Assembly: GCA_050948865.1 (NCBI GenBank)
Contig: JBMNEQ010000004.1
Coordinates: forward strand, 1 to 64,000
From: SKGN01 sp050948865
Lineage (GTDB): Bacteria > Bacillota_I > Bacilli_A > RF39 > UBA660
DNA: 64,000 nt
Direction of reading: 5' to 3'
The stretch's first letter is position 1; each line of letters opens with the position of its first letter. The position numbers and the translations under genes were made by a program. The notes beneath the pieces were generated by a model. The model searched no databases, was not told the DNA's origin, and saw only the letters and a program-made list of their open reading frames with translations. Shown in pieces: positions 8,079-16,298 of the stretch.

Positions 8079-9051
8079 AAAGAAAGAAACTACTTTGTTT
8101 TTTGATTCGTTTAAACATTTTAAAAATAATTTATCTAATTTAGTTTGTATGGAATTAATAACATTGATGGATTCAAAAGATGTAAATTCTTATATACAAA
8201 TGAAATCTGTTAATTATAAATCTAAAATGCCAGATATGAAAAAATTTGGCTTAATAGATTATGATAATCTAAGTGATAATAAAGTTTCTTTAACCATTTC
8301 TGGAAAAAGTATTTATAATATATTAAAAAAATATAAGAAAAGTTTTCATTATGAAATAGATGGAGAAAGATTAAAATCAATAAAGCCTAAAGAACTATGG
8401 TTATTACTTTTAGATGAAGAGAAAAAGGTTATTGATGGATCTTTTGATTTGTTAGATAAAGAAATACAAAAGGAATTAAAAAGACCAATATCTTATATTA
8501 TAAATGAATTAGAAACAGCAGGAATTATTGATGAAAATGGTTTTGTTATTTATGATAAAGAATTTGTTAAAGAAATAGTTATGGGTTTAAATGAAATATA
8601 TTTACAAGAAGGGCATGATAAAGAAGATATTGGAGAATATGGAAGGTCCATGGAGGAACAACGAGGTTTTAGAAATAAGGTTCTTGCTGCTTATGATTAT
8701 AAATGTGCAATTACAGGAAAATGTATTGAAGTAAAAAGTATTGATGATACTGTACAATATTTGTTAGATGCCGCTCACATTATACCTTATAGTGAAGCGG
8801 GTTCTTTTTCTGTAAATAATGGAATAGCTTTATCATATGAAATGCATAAGTTATTTGATAGAAAATTATTCGCTTTTAAGTATACAAAAAAAGGTTATAT
8901 TAAAATTGTTGTTTCAAACAGTAAAAGAATTAAAGATGATAATATTTTAAGAAAAATTAATCATAAAATGATCAGACTTCCTAAAAGTAAAGAAAATTAT
9001 CCTGATAAAGCAGCTATTGAATATGGATTAAAGCAACATCTTTTATCATAA
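8062..9051 (+). CDS. HNH-family restriction endonuclease
   Basis: A 329-residue protein translationally coupled to the methyltransferase (17-nt overlap; ribosome site GGGAG, ATG 8062). The C-terminal third holds an HNH_2-type nuclease domain: YDYKCAITGKCIEV, then LLDAAHIIPYSEAG (catalytic His near residue 238), then SVNNGIALSYEMHKLFDRKL, giving the H-N-H order. The N-terminal 190 residues are charged and helical, probably DNA-recognition modules, with no family I can name. It should cut the site protected by the neighbouring enzyme. HNH nucleases with two methylase activities are known for asymmetric sites (HphI and MnlI class), which agrees with the double methylase here. Confidence 0.85.
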   Translation: MRKRVKKKETTLFFDSFKHFKNNLSNLVCMELITLMDSKDVNSYIQMKSVNYKSKMPDMKKFGLIDYDNLSDNKVSLTISGKSIYNILKKYKKSFHYEIDGERLKSIKPKELWLLLLDEEKKVIDGSFDLLDKEIQKELKRPISYIINELETAGIIDENGFVIYDKEFVKEIVMGLNEIYLQEGHDKEDIGEYGRSMEEQRGFRNKVLAAYDYKCAITGKCIEVKSIDDTVQYLLDAAHIIPYSEAGSFSVNNGIALSYEMHKLFDRKLFAFKYTKKGYIKIVVSNSKRIKDDNILRKINHKMIRLPKSKENYPDKAAIEYGLKQHLLS

Positions 9052-9116
9052 CAATAATTATTTAATAATACTGAAGGGTTGATTTTATATTTTTAAATTT
9101 GATATAATATTTGACA

Positions 9117-9143
9117 TTTTCTTCCACATTCCTTGATATAAAT
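9117..9143. repeat. Target-site duplication, left copy
   Basis: These 27 bp (TTTTCTTCC...GATATAAAT) recur exactly at 10820-10846 on the other side of the insertion sequence. The last base is shared with the element end, so the duplication is 26 or 27 bp. This is unusually long for a transposon but fits the IS1202 group as I recall it. Confidence 0.85.
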
Positions 9144-9211
9144 GTCAATAACTTTTGAAAATGTCTCACATTAGATAAAAAAAATAGTTTGGAAAATTTA
9201 TTCCAATTCCT

Positions 9212-9313
9212 CCATCAATTCAGGAATCTAGATAATATCCTTTAGTTAGATGGCAATCAAATTTTTAATTTGATTGCCTGAAACATTACGGATATTATCT
9301 CCTAAATTGATGG
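9212..9313. other. Nested three-tier palindrome inside the insertion sequence
   Basis: Three reverse-complement pairs are nested concentrically: 9212-9220 with 9305-9313 (CCATCAATT/AATTGATGG), 9230-9240 with 9290-9300 (AGATAATATCC/GGATATTATCT), and 9252-9262 with 9268-9278 (GGCAATCAAAT/ATTTGATTGCC). All three are perfect. The structure would form a long interrupted hairpin in RNA on either strand, directly 3' of the transposase gene. It may block read-through into or out of the element, or be a non-coding RNA; no poly-T tail of a standard terminator is seen. Confidence 0.8.
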
Positions 9314-9335
9314 ATTATCTCGGCATAAAACTCGT

Positions 9336-10733
9336 TTATGCATAAACCTTTTCTTTATGAGATTTTTTCATTTGTTTCTCAAAAGAAGCTCTTTTCCAAG
9401 GATGACTCATAGGGGGCACATATTTTTCCTTTTTTATTTCTTCCTGAGGTAGATCAAGTTCTTTTGAAAACCTTTTATTTCTGGACAGTTCTCTTAACTC
9501 ATAAATTTTTTCGTCTATACTCACCACTAAATCACCATTAAATGCTTCAATAACTAATGCTTTAGTTTTAGGCCTGAAGCATTTTAACTCATTATTAAAA
9601 TAAGGTAAATAATACTTGTTTTTATATTTAATGGAATTACCTCTATCTATTATTCTTGTTGATAAAACTGCTAAAGTATAATTTATTTTTTCTTCACTAG
9701 GTGATTTTTCAAATGCACTTGGAAACTTCTTATAATCCATAGCAAAGCGTTTATTATATTTAGGAATAAAAACATTTATTAAATATTCATTAGCTTTTTC
9801 AAGTGTGTGTATTCCGTTTAATTTTAACTCATTAATTAGTCTTCCTTGAAATGTACCGTTAGTACGTTCAATAATTGGTTTTGCTTCAGGAACACTACTT
9901 GTTTTTAAATCAATACCTAGTTGTTTACATGAATAACCATACTGGGTAAGGATATCATTTTCAGATGTTTTTTTATCAGGGTTTAATTTGTTATAATTGA
10001 ATACAGTTCTATTATCTGTTTTAAAACTATAAGGAATGCCATAACCTTTTAGGATTTGATATTTGGTTTGATAATAACCCTTTAAAGTTTCCTGATAGTC
10101 AAAATAACCGCCGACAACTGTGTTTGTTGCTTTATCTACAGCTAGATGAAGACATGTTTTAAAATCCCCAAACCATTGGTGTATTGAACCGTCTTGTTCA
10201 ATAATTTCTCCGAAGTATTTTGGTTTTTCTTGCCTTGGGTGAGAATCCTCAATTGCTATCTCATTATTAACAATAACTTCTACTTCTTCTTCAGTTTTAC
10301 CAGTCAGTAATTTTTCTTTTAACAATTGTTGTTTTCTATATTCCTTTCTAGTTCTTTTACGAGCCCTAGGCGATAAAATACCTGCCTTATTTAAAGTATT
10401 ATAAATAAAATTATAAGAGACCTTTATGTTTTCAACTTCTTCAAGATATTCTTTAAAATGATTAAAATTAAAACCTTGATATTTAATAGTATAAAGTAGT
10501 ACAATATCATCAGAAAGAGATTTATCGTGTGCTATACTGGGTTTCTTATTTCGATTGCCATGTATAAAACCAGATTTACCTCTTTTTTTATAAATAATTA
10601 AAAGACGATCAATTTGTCTTCTAGATAAAGATAGTTGTAATGCAACCCGATTTTTGCTTCCTCCTTGTTCTACTAACTTTTTAATAATTTCATATTTCTT
10701 TTGTTCATTCATTCTTAATTGTTCCTTTCTCAT
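9336..10733 (-). CDS. IS1202/ISNCY-family DDE transposase
   Basis: This 465-residue protein starts at ATG 10733 behind GAGGTG. Its N-terminus is a helix-turn-helix (MNEQKKYEIIKKLVEQGG, then VALQLSLSRRQIDRLL). The catalytic core has D-D-E residues in GEIIEQDGSIHQWFGD, FKTDNRTVF and EAKPIIERTNGTFQGRL. The signatures AIEDSHPR and FDYQETLKGYY are typical for this group. The C-terminus is a basic segment (PPMSHPWKRASFEKQMKKSH). It moves the element by cutting its terminal repeats. The frame is intact. Confidence 0.9.
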   Translation of the reverse strand: MRKEQLRMNEQKKYEIIKKLVEQGGSKNRVALQLSLSRRQIDRLLIIYKKRGKSGFIHGNRNKKPSIAHDKSLSDDIVLLYTIKYQGFNFNHFKEYLEEVENIKVSYNFIYNTLNKAGILSPRARKRTRKEYRKQQLLKEKLLTGKTEEEVEVIVNNEIAIEDSHPRQEKPKYFGEIIEQDGSIHQWFGDFKTCLHLAVDKATNTVVGGYFDYQETLKGYYQTKYQILKGYGIPYSFKTDNRTVFNYNKLNPDKKTSENDILTQYGYSCKQLGIDLKTSSVPEAKPIIERTNGTFQGRLINELKLNGIHTLEKANEYLINVFIPKYNKRFAMDYKKFPSAFEKSPSEEKINYTLAVLSTRIIDRGNSIKYKNKYYLPYFNNELKCFRPKTKALVIEAFNGDLVVSIDEKIYELRELSRNKRFSKELDLPQEEIKKEKYVPPMSHPWKRASFEKQMKKSHKEKVYA

Positions 10734-10753
10734 TCATATCACCTCAGTGATAT

Positions 10754-10782
10754 ATTATAAATTACTTTTGAGACATAATCAA
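10754..10782 (-). promoter_or_regulatory. Promoter of the transposase gene
   Basis: On the minus strand there is TTGATT at 10782-10777, a 17-nt spacer and a perfect TATAAT at 10759-10754, about 20 nt upstream of the transposase start codon. It lies within the element, just inside the right terminal repeat. Confidence 0.65.
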
Positions 10783-10819
10783 AAGATAACACTTAAGACA
10801 TTATCATAAGTTAATCACT

Positions 10820-10846
10820 TTTTCTTCCACATTCCTTGATATAAAT
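10820..10846. repeat. Target-site duplication, right copy
   Basis: Exact copy of 9117-9143. It abuts the -35 box of the following gene's promoter (TTGACA starts at 10846), so the insertion left that promoter core intact but replaced what lay upstream of it. Confidence 0.85.
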
Positions 10847-10874
10847 TGACAATAAATGACTAATACTATATACT
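10846..10874 (+). promoter_or_regulatory. Sigma-A-type promoter of the arylsulfotransferase-like gene
   Basis: A consensus -35 TTGACA (10846-10851), a 17-nt spacer and -10 TATACT (10869-10874) give a strong vegetative promoter about 40 nt upstream of the start codon. Confidence 0.8.
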
Positions 10875-10914
10875 TTATTATAGTAGTTGAGTTAAAAAGT
10901 TAGGAGGTTCTATA

Positions 10915-12864
10915 GTGAAGATTAAAAGAGTTGTCATCATTATAGTGGGGTTTTTGGTTCTTTTGTTGGGGGTTACGGCTGTTTATTATTATTTAGGAAG
11001 GAAGGAAATTCCAAAGTATCCTGATATTTTAGTTCTTCAGCATCAACAAGAAGAAAAGTATTTAAAAAAATTATCAGAAAAGAGTTATTCTTTTAATGAT
11101 CCTTTGATTATTGTTGATCCTTATGATATTTCTCCTCTTACAGCTTTGGTTATGTTTAAAACTAAAGAAGCTGAAAGTATTGAAGTAATTATTAAAGGTA
11201 AAGATGAACAAACAACAATAACTCATCAATTTAAAGAAGCTAAAGAACATATTTTACCTATTTATGGACTTTATCCTGATTATGAAAATAAGGTTATTTT
11301 AAAAAAGGGTGAAGAAGAACAAGAAATAAAGATTAGAACTAGTTCTTTACCGGAAGATTTTATTTTACCAACTAATGTAAAAGTTGATAAAAATAAAGTT
11401 GATACTAAACTTATTTTTGTTACTACTGCTGGTCGGGGTTATAATGCGGCATACGACATTAATGGGGATGTTCGTTGGTATTTAGTAGGTAATTATGCTT
11501 GGGATATTTCTCGGTTAGAAAATGGGAATATTTTACTTGGATCTAATCGTTTAATTGCTCCACCATATTATACAATTGGTTTAGTGGAAATAGATCTAAC
11601 AGGAAAGATTTATAAAGAGTATGTTTTACCTGGAGGTTATCATCATGATGTTTTTGAAATGAAAGATAATAACTTATTAGTCGCTAGTAATAATTTTCCT
11701 GATCAAACAACAGAGGATTATATTGTTTTAGTTGATCGTAAAACAGGAAAGATTCTTAAAAATTGGGATTTGAAAGATGTTTTACCTATGACTGATGGTA
11801 AATCAGATATGTGGGTTCCTTATGATTGGTTTCATAATAATTCTGTTCAATATGATGAATTAAATAAGGCTATAGTTTTATCAGGACGTCATCAAGATGC
11901 GGTGATAAGCATTGATTATGATACTGGAGAATTAAATTGGATTATAGGAGATAATACTAATTGGGGTCAAAAAATGCAAAAATACTTTTTTACACCAATT
12001 TCTGAAGAGTTTGAATGGCAATGGGCTCAACATTCAGCTAAAGTGTTACCTAATGGAGATATTTTTGTTTTAGATAATGGTAATAATCGTTCGAAAATAA
12101 AAGATGAATATATTCTTGCTAAAGATAATTATACTAGAGGAGTAATTTATCATGTTGATCCTGAAAAGATGGAAATAGAACAGTTATGGCAATATGGTAA
12201 AGAAAGAGGTAGTGATTTTTATTCTCCTTATATTTCTAATGTTGTTTACTATGAAGATAATCATTATTTAGTTCATTCTGGTGGTATTGGTAAATTAAAT
12301 GGAGAAGCAACTAATGTTCCAGCAGCGATGGTTCCAGAAGCAGAAACTACAAGTATTACAGTAGAACTTTTAAATGATGAAGTTATTTTTGAATTAGAAT
12401 TACCAGGACATTTTTATCGAGCAGCTAAACTAAATTTATATGAAGAAAAAGATACTTTCAAATTTGGAAAAGGCGAAAGATTAGGGACTTTAGGGGAAAC
12501 TACACAAAGTGAAGATAAAGTTGATGGCATGCTTTTATCTTCATCAAAAATTCCTGAAGAATATAAAGTAGATTTTACTCAAGAAGTTGATCGTTTAATT
12601 TTTAGTGCTGAATTAAAACAAGGAACAAAAGTTCAATTAATTTTAGATAATTTCCTTGATCGAAAGGTTTACTCTTTTACAGCTAGTACACAAGTTTATA
12701 CAGCAATGTGTATAGATATTTTTAATGAAGATAATTTATCAAGTGATAGTGAAAAGATTAAGGTAACTAGTTATATAAATAAAGAAGGCTTAAAAGGTCG
12801 TTATAATGTTTATTTAAAGATAGATGATGAAATGTATAATACTAATCAATATATAGATTTTTAA
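10915..12864 (+). CDS. Arylsulfate sulfotransferase (ASST) family surface protein
   Basis: A 649-residue protein starting at GTG 10915 behind AGGAGGT. Residues 5-26 form one hydrophobic membrane anchor or uncleaved signal, so the enzyme is likely extracellular. A beta-sandwich N-domain precedes a propeller with the family signatures GYHHDVFEMKDNNLLVASNN (from residue about 242), DWFHNNSVQYDE, LSGRHQDAVISIDYDTGEL and QHSAKVLPNGDIFVLDNGN. Known ASSTs move sulfate between phenolic compounds without PAPS, through a sulfated His in such motifs. Its own promoter and terminator make it a single-gene unit. It precedes the prepilin-FISUMP array; a shared role is possible but unproven. Confidence 0.85.
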   Translation: MKIKRVVIIIVGFLVLLLGVTAVYYYLGRKEIPKYPDILVLQHQQEEKYLKKLSEKSYSFNDPLIIVDPYDISPLTALVMFKTKEAESIEVIIKGKDEQTTITHQFKEAKEHILPIYGLYPDYENKVILKKGEEEQEIKIRTSSLPEDFILPTNVKVDKNKVDTKLIFVTTAGRGYNAAYDINGDVRWYLVGNYAWDISRLENGNILLGSNRLIAPPYYTIGLVEIDLTGKIYKEYVLPGGYHHDVFEMKDNNLLVASNNFPDQTTEDYIVLVDRKTGKILKNWDLKDVLPMTDGKSDMWVPYDWFHNNSVQYDELNKAIVLSGRHQDAVISIDYDTGELNWIIGDNTNWGQKMQKYFFTPISEEFEWQWAQHSAKVLPNGDIFVLDNGNNRSKIKDEYILAKDNYTRGVIYHVDPEKMEIEQLWQYGKERGSDFYSPYISNVVYYEDNHYLVHSGGIGKLNGEATNVPAAMVPEAETTSITVELLNDEVIFELELPGHFYRAAKLNLYEEKDTFKFGKGERLGTLGETTQSEDKVDGMLLSSSKIPEEYKVDFTQEVDRLIFSAELKQGTKVQLILDNFLDRKVYSFTASTQVYTAMCIDIFNEDNLSSDSEKIKVTSYINKEGLKGRYNVYLKIDDEMYNTNQYIDF

Positions 12865-12876
12865 GAATTAGCATAG

Positions 12877-12910
12877 AAAAAAGTTAGGATTAATAGTCTT
12901 AATTTTTTTT
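12877..12910 (+). terminator. Terminator after the ASST-like gene
   Basis: AAAAAA(G)TTAGGAT pairs with AGTCTTAATTTTTT around a short loop, with one bulged G and two wobble pairs, and ends in eight Ts. Confidence 0.6.
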
Positions 12911-12920
12911 ATTTTATATT

Positions 12921-12967
12921 TAGAATAAAACCTTGTTCTAAAGGAATAATATAAGTGGAGGCTTTAG
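12921..12967 (+). repeat. Shared 47-nt leader before FISUMP gene 1
   Basis: This leader, from TAGAATAAAACC to GGAGGCTTTAG, directly precedes the start codon and contains the ribosome site GTGGAGG. The same 47 nt occur at 14032-14078 and 15149-15195. It includes a small inverted repeat TAGAA...TTCTA and CCTT...AAGG. It may be a regulatory leader or simply the conserved edge of a recombining gene cassette. Confidence 0.75.
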
Positions 12968-14005
12968 ATGAAAAAACAAGGTTTTACTTTAATTGAATTA
13001 CTAGCGGTTATCATGATATTAGGAATAATTTTAGCAATTACAGTTCCTAGTATTGTTGGATTAATAGAAAAAACGACTAGGGAGGCTTTTTTACTTGATG
13101 CAAAAATGGTTATTAAATCTATAAATAATAAATTATTAGAAGATAATAAATTTGATATTTCTCTATTAGATGAAGTGAATATAAAAGAAGAATTAAATAT
13201 ATCTAAGGATAATTATCAAGAATTAATTGTAAATATAAATGATGAAGGTAAGATTTATGTAAAATTAATAGGAAAGAATAAATGGGCGGGTTTAACTGCT
13301 TGTGGAACGTATAATAAAATGAAGGTAGGTAAAACAGAGGAAATAAAATGTGAAGTTGTAGAAGATCCTTTTATTTGTGGAACACCAGTTTTACATGGTG
13401 ATTATGAGTATAAAACAGTTTTAATAGGGGAACAGTGCTGGTTTAAAGAGAATTTAAGATATACAGGAAATGAAGAAGATTCTTGTTTAAATAAAGAATG
13501 GGATAATCTTCAAGCTTGTGTAAGAGTTGGTGAAAACATTTGTAATGGTTATTGTGGTTGGGGAGAAAAAGAAGAAATTTTATATCAGTGGCAAGCGGTA
13601 ATGAATGATGATGAAACAGGTCAAGGGTTATGTCCCAAAGGATGGCATATTCCTAGTGATAATGAATGGATGATATTAGAAGCTTATGTTGATTCGACAT
13701 ATAATAATCCTTTAGATGAAGAATGGAATCAAATTGGTGCTTTTCGCGGAAATGATGTGGGAAAAAGATTAAAAGTAGAAGGTTATGGGAATGGAACTAA
13801 TAATGTGGGTTTTAGTGCTTATCCTGCAGGTTATCGTGATACTCCAGGGGAATTCTTTTTGACTGGGTTATGTGCTTTTTGGTGGACTTCAACATCAAGT
13901 GGTCCTAATGCTTTAGGACGTTATGTAGATTCAAATAGTATGGGAATTCATCGAGGGCCAGGAATACAAGCATACGGTTATTCTGTTCGTTGTATTAAAG
14001 ATTAA
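12968..14005 (+). CDS. Prepilin-like FISUMP-domain protein, paralogue 1
   Basis: A 345-residue protein with a type IV prepilin (class III) signal: KKQG|FTLIELLAV with cleavage expected after Gly5 and Glu at +5, then a hydrophobic helix to about residue 32. Residues 40-130 form a conserved stalk. From CGTPVLHGDYEYKTVLIGEQ (about 138) onward is a Fibrobacter succinogenes major paralogous (FISUMP) domain: CWFKENLRYT, EILYQWQAVM, GLCPKGWHIPSDNEW, FWWTSTSS and the closing GYSVRCIKD. Cysteines in LTACGTY, FICGTP, EQCWF and VRCIKD suggest disulfides outside the cell. It is probably a pilus-tip or surface adhesin-like minor pilin; the ligand is unknown. It heads a four-gene tandem array. Confidence 0.85.
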   Translation: MKKQGFTLIELLAVIMILGIILAITVPSIVGLIEKTTREAFLLDAKMVIKSINNKLLEDNKFDISLLDEVNIKEELNISKDNYQELIVNINDEGKIYVKLIGKNKWAGLTACGTYNKMKVGKTEEIKCEVVEDPFICGTPVLHGDYEYKTVLIGEQCWFKENLRYTGNEEDSCLNKEWDNLQACVRVGENICNGYCGWGEKEEILYQWQAVMNDDETGQGLCPKGWHIPSDNEWMILEAYVDSTYNNPLDEEWNQIGAFRGNDVGKRLKVEGYGNGTNNVGFSAYPAGYRDTPGEFFLTGLCAFWWTSTSSGPNALGRYVDSNSMGIHRGPGIQAYGYSVRCIKD

Positions 14006-14031
14006 AATTTGATTAATGTATTTTTAAAAAG

Positions 14032-14078
14032 TAGAATAAAACCTTGTTCTAAAGGAATAATATAAGTGGAGGCTTTAG
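14032..14078 (+). repeat. Shared 47-nt leader before FISUMP gene 2
   Basis: Identical to the leaders at 12921-12967 and 15149-15195. Here the whole spacer between genes 1 and 2, plus the last codons before it, equals that between genes 2 and 3. Confidence 0.75.
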
Positions 14079-15122
14079 ATGAAAAAACAAGGTTTTACTT
14101 TAATTGAATTACTAGCGGTTATAGCAATATTAGGAATAATTTTAGCTATTACAGTTCCTAGTATTGTTGGTTTAATAGAAAAAACGACAAGAGAAGCTTT
14201 TTTACTTGATGCAAAAATGGTTATTAAATCTATAAATAATAAATTATTGGAAGATAATAAATTTGATGTTTCTCTTTTAAATGAATCTAATATAGAAGAA
14301 GAATTAAATATATCTAAAGATAATTATCAAGAAGTAATTGTAACTAAAAATAGTCAAGGAAAACCATATCTTAAAATAATAGGAAAGAATAAATGGGCGG
14401 GTTTAACTGCTTGTGGAACGTATAATAAAATGAAAGTAGGAAAAAGTAATGAAATAGAATGTGAGGAAATAGAAACTTCCTTTGTCTGTGGAACTCCAGT
14501 TTTACATGGTGGTTATGAATATAAAACAGTTTTAATAGGAGAACAATGTTGGTTTAAAGAAAATCTTCGTTATACAAATAATGATTGTTTAAATAATTCA
14601 TGGTCTAATAACGCTAACGCTTGTATGATTCATACAAAAGATGATTGTCCAAGTTCTAGCTCAAATTATTGTGATTGGCCTGATGTTGTAGTTTTATATC
14701 AATGGAAGGCAGTTATGAATGAAGATGTAGAAGGAGGTCAAGGATTGTGTCCTAAAGACTGGCACATTCCAACAGATGATGATTGGAAAATATTAGAGGC
14801 TTTTGTAGATTCTGATTTTAAAGATTCTAAAGAAGAAGAATGGAATAAAAATGATTATTATCGTGGCAAAGATGCAGGGAAAAATTTAAAATCTTCTTTA
14901 TATTGGAATGGATCGGATATTTTTGGATTTGATGCTCGCCCTGTTGGTTTTCGGAATGCTTCTGGTGCATTAAGTAATGTTGGTTTAAATTCTGATTGGT
15001 GGTCTTCATCATCCATTGATTTAAATGCTTGGAAACGAGATATTTATTCGGGTTATGACGGGGTTTATCGTTTTTTATATTTACAAACATTTGGGCGTGC
15101 AGTTCGTTGTATTAAAGATTAA
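14079..15122 (+). CDS. Prepilin-like FISUMP-domain protein, paralogue 2
   Basis: A 347-residue paralogue with the same prepilin signal (variant VIAILG instead of VIMILG). The stalk is almost the same as in paralogue 3 apart from residues about 64-75, where it reads DVSLLNESNIEEELN. The FISUMP domain starts CGTPVLHGGYEYKTVLIGEQ and has its own variable parts: NDCLNNSWSNNANACMIH, LCPKDWHIPTDDDW, YWNGSDIFGFDARP and DWWSSSSIDLNAW, ending GRAVRCIKD. Extra cysteines in the CLNN, CMIH, DDCPSS and YCDW regions may form disulfide pairs. The divergence lies on the presumed exposed face, while the membrane and stalk parts are conserved. Confidence 0.85.
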   Translation: MKKQGFTLIELLAVIAILGIILAITVPSIVGLIEKTTREAFLLDAKMVIKSINNKLLEDNKFDVSLLNESNIEEELNISKDNYQEVIVTKNSQGKPYLKIIGKNKWAGLTACGTYNKMKVGKSNEIECEEIETSFVCGTPVLHGGYEYKTVLIGEQCWFKENLRYTNNDCLNNSWSNNANACMIHTKDDCPSSSSNYCDWPDVVVLYQWKAVMNEDVEGGQGLCPKDWHIPTDDDWKILEAFVDSDFKDSKEEEWNKNDYYRGKDAGKNLKSSLYWNGSDIFGFDARPVGFRNASGALSNVGLNSDWWSSSSIDLNAWKRDIYSGYDGVYRFLYLQTFGRAVRCIKD

Positions 15123-15148
15123 AATTTGATTAATGTATTTTTAAAAAG

Positions 15149-15195
15149 TAGAATAAAACCTTGTTCTAAAGGAATAATATAAGTGGAGGCTTTAG
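15149..15195 (+). repeat. Shared 47-nt leader before FISUMP gene 3
   Basis: Third identical copy of the leader. The fourth gene has only a short different spacer, with GGGGGT as ribosome site. Confidence 0.75.
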
Positions 15196-16266
15196 ATGAA
15201 AAAACAAGGTTTTACTTTAATTGAATTACTAGCGGTTATAGCAATATTAGGAATAATTTTAGCTATTACAGTTCCTAGTATTGTTGGTTTAATAGAAAAA
15301 ACGACAAGAGAAGCTTTTTTACTTGATGCAAAAATGGTTATTAAATCTATAAATAATAAATTATTGGAAGATAATAAATTTGATATTTCTCTATTAGATG
15401 AAGTGAATATAGAAGGAGAATTAAATATATCTAAAGATAATTATCAAGAAGTAATTGTAACTAAAAATAGTCAAGGAAAACCATATCTTAAAATAATAGG
15501 AAAGAATAAATGGGCGGGTTTAACTGCTTGTGGAACGTATAATAAAATGAAAGTAGGAAAAAGTAATGAAATAGAATGTGAGGAAATAGAAACTTCCTTT
15601 GTCTGTGGAACTCCAGTTTTACATGGTGGTTATGAATATAAAACAGTTTTAATAGGAGAACAATGTTGGTTTAAAGAAAATTTAAAATATACAGGAAGTG
15701 GATCTAATAATTGTTTAGATAAGGATTTTTCTTTAGGATTTGCTTGTATAAAAGGAGCGGAAGGAACTTGTAGTGATTATTGTGCTTGGGATTGGGAGAA
15801 TGAAATATTATATCAATGGCGGGCAATATTTGGTAGTGATAATCCTCGATCTATTGAAAATAATCAAGATAAAATTCAAGGTTTATGTCCTGTTGGTTGG
15901 CACCTACCAACTGATTATGAGTGGAGGGTTTTAGAAGCTTATGTTGATACTGATTTATTAACTAAAAATCCAACAGAACTTCCTTGGATTAATAATGGTT
16001 GGCGTGGTGTTGATGGAGGCAAGCATTTAAAAACAATTGGTTTTGGTTTAGAATCTACTAATAGTTCAGGATTTAGTGCTTTACCAGCTGGTCGTTTTAC
16101 TTTGTTAGGGGTTGTTAATCATATTGGGGCCTATGCTGAATGGTGGTCTTCAACACCTGTAGAAACTGATGCTTTTAGACATATTGTTTCTATAAATTTA
16201 GACGGAATCTATCGAAGTTTAGATGAACAAAACTTAGCATTTTCTGTTCGCTGTCTTTTAGATTAA
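15196..16266 (+). CDS. Prepilin-like FISUMP-domain protein, paralogue 3
   Basis: A 356-residue paralogue. It is a visible mosaic: the N-terminal helix and residues about 78-160 match paralogue 2 (VIAILG; EVIVTKNSQGKPYLKIIG), while residues about 62-74 match paralogue 1 (DISLLDEVNIEGELN against DISLLDEVNIKEELN). The FISUMP domain diverges after CWFKENLKYTG and has a longer loop (FGSDNPRSIENNQDKIQGLC) before CPVGWHLPTDYEW, then EWWSSTPVETDAF and SVRCLLD. The mosaic pattern indicates recombination or gene conversion within the array. Role as for the other copies: a surface-displayed minor pilin or adhesin candidate. Confidence 0.85.
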   Translation: MKKQGFTLIELLAVIAILGIILAITVPSIVGLIEKTTREAFLLDAKMVIKSINNKLLEDNKFDISLLDEVNIEGELNISKDNYQEVIVTKNSQGKPYLKIIGKNKWAGLTACGTYNKMKVGKSNEIECEEIETSFVCGTPVLHGGYEYKTVLIGEQCWFKENLKYTGSGSNNCLDKDFSLGFACIKGAEGTCSDYCAWDWENEILYQWRAIFGSDNPRSIENNQDKIQGLCPVGWHLPTDYEWRVLEAYVDTDLLTKNPTELPWINNGWRGVDGGKHLKTIGFGLESTNSSGFSALPAGRFTLLGVVNHIGAYAEWWSSTPVETDAFRHIVSINLDGIYRSLDEQNLAFSVRCLLD

Positions 16267-16298
16267 GATATTTAAGGGAATAATATTTGGGGGTTAAA

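Larger units (their letters stand above)
9143..10819 (-). mobile_element. IS1202/ISNCY-like insertion sequence
   Basis: The element is about 1.68 kb with one transposase gene on the minus strand. Its ends are imperfect inverted repeats: from 9143 (TGTCAATAACTT...ATGTCT) and, read inward on the minus strand, from 10819 (AGTGATTAACTT...ATGTCT). They match at about 19 of the first 24 positions without gaps. It is flanked by the long direct repeat at 9117-9143 and 10820-10846. A large nested palindrome lies between the transposase stop and the left end. Intact ends, perfect flanking repeats and an open transposase frame indicate a recent insertion. Confidence 0.88.
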
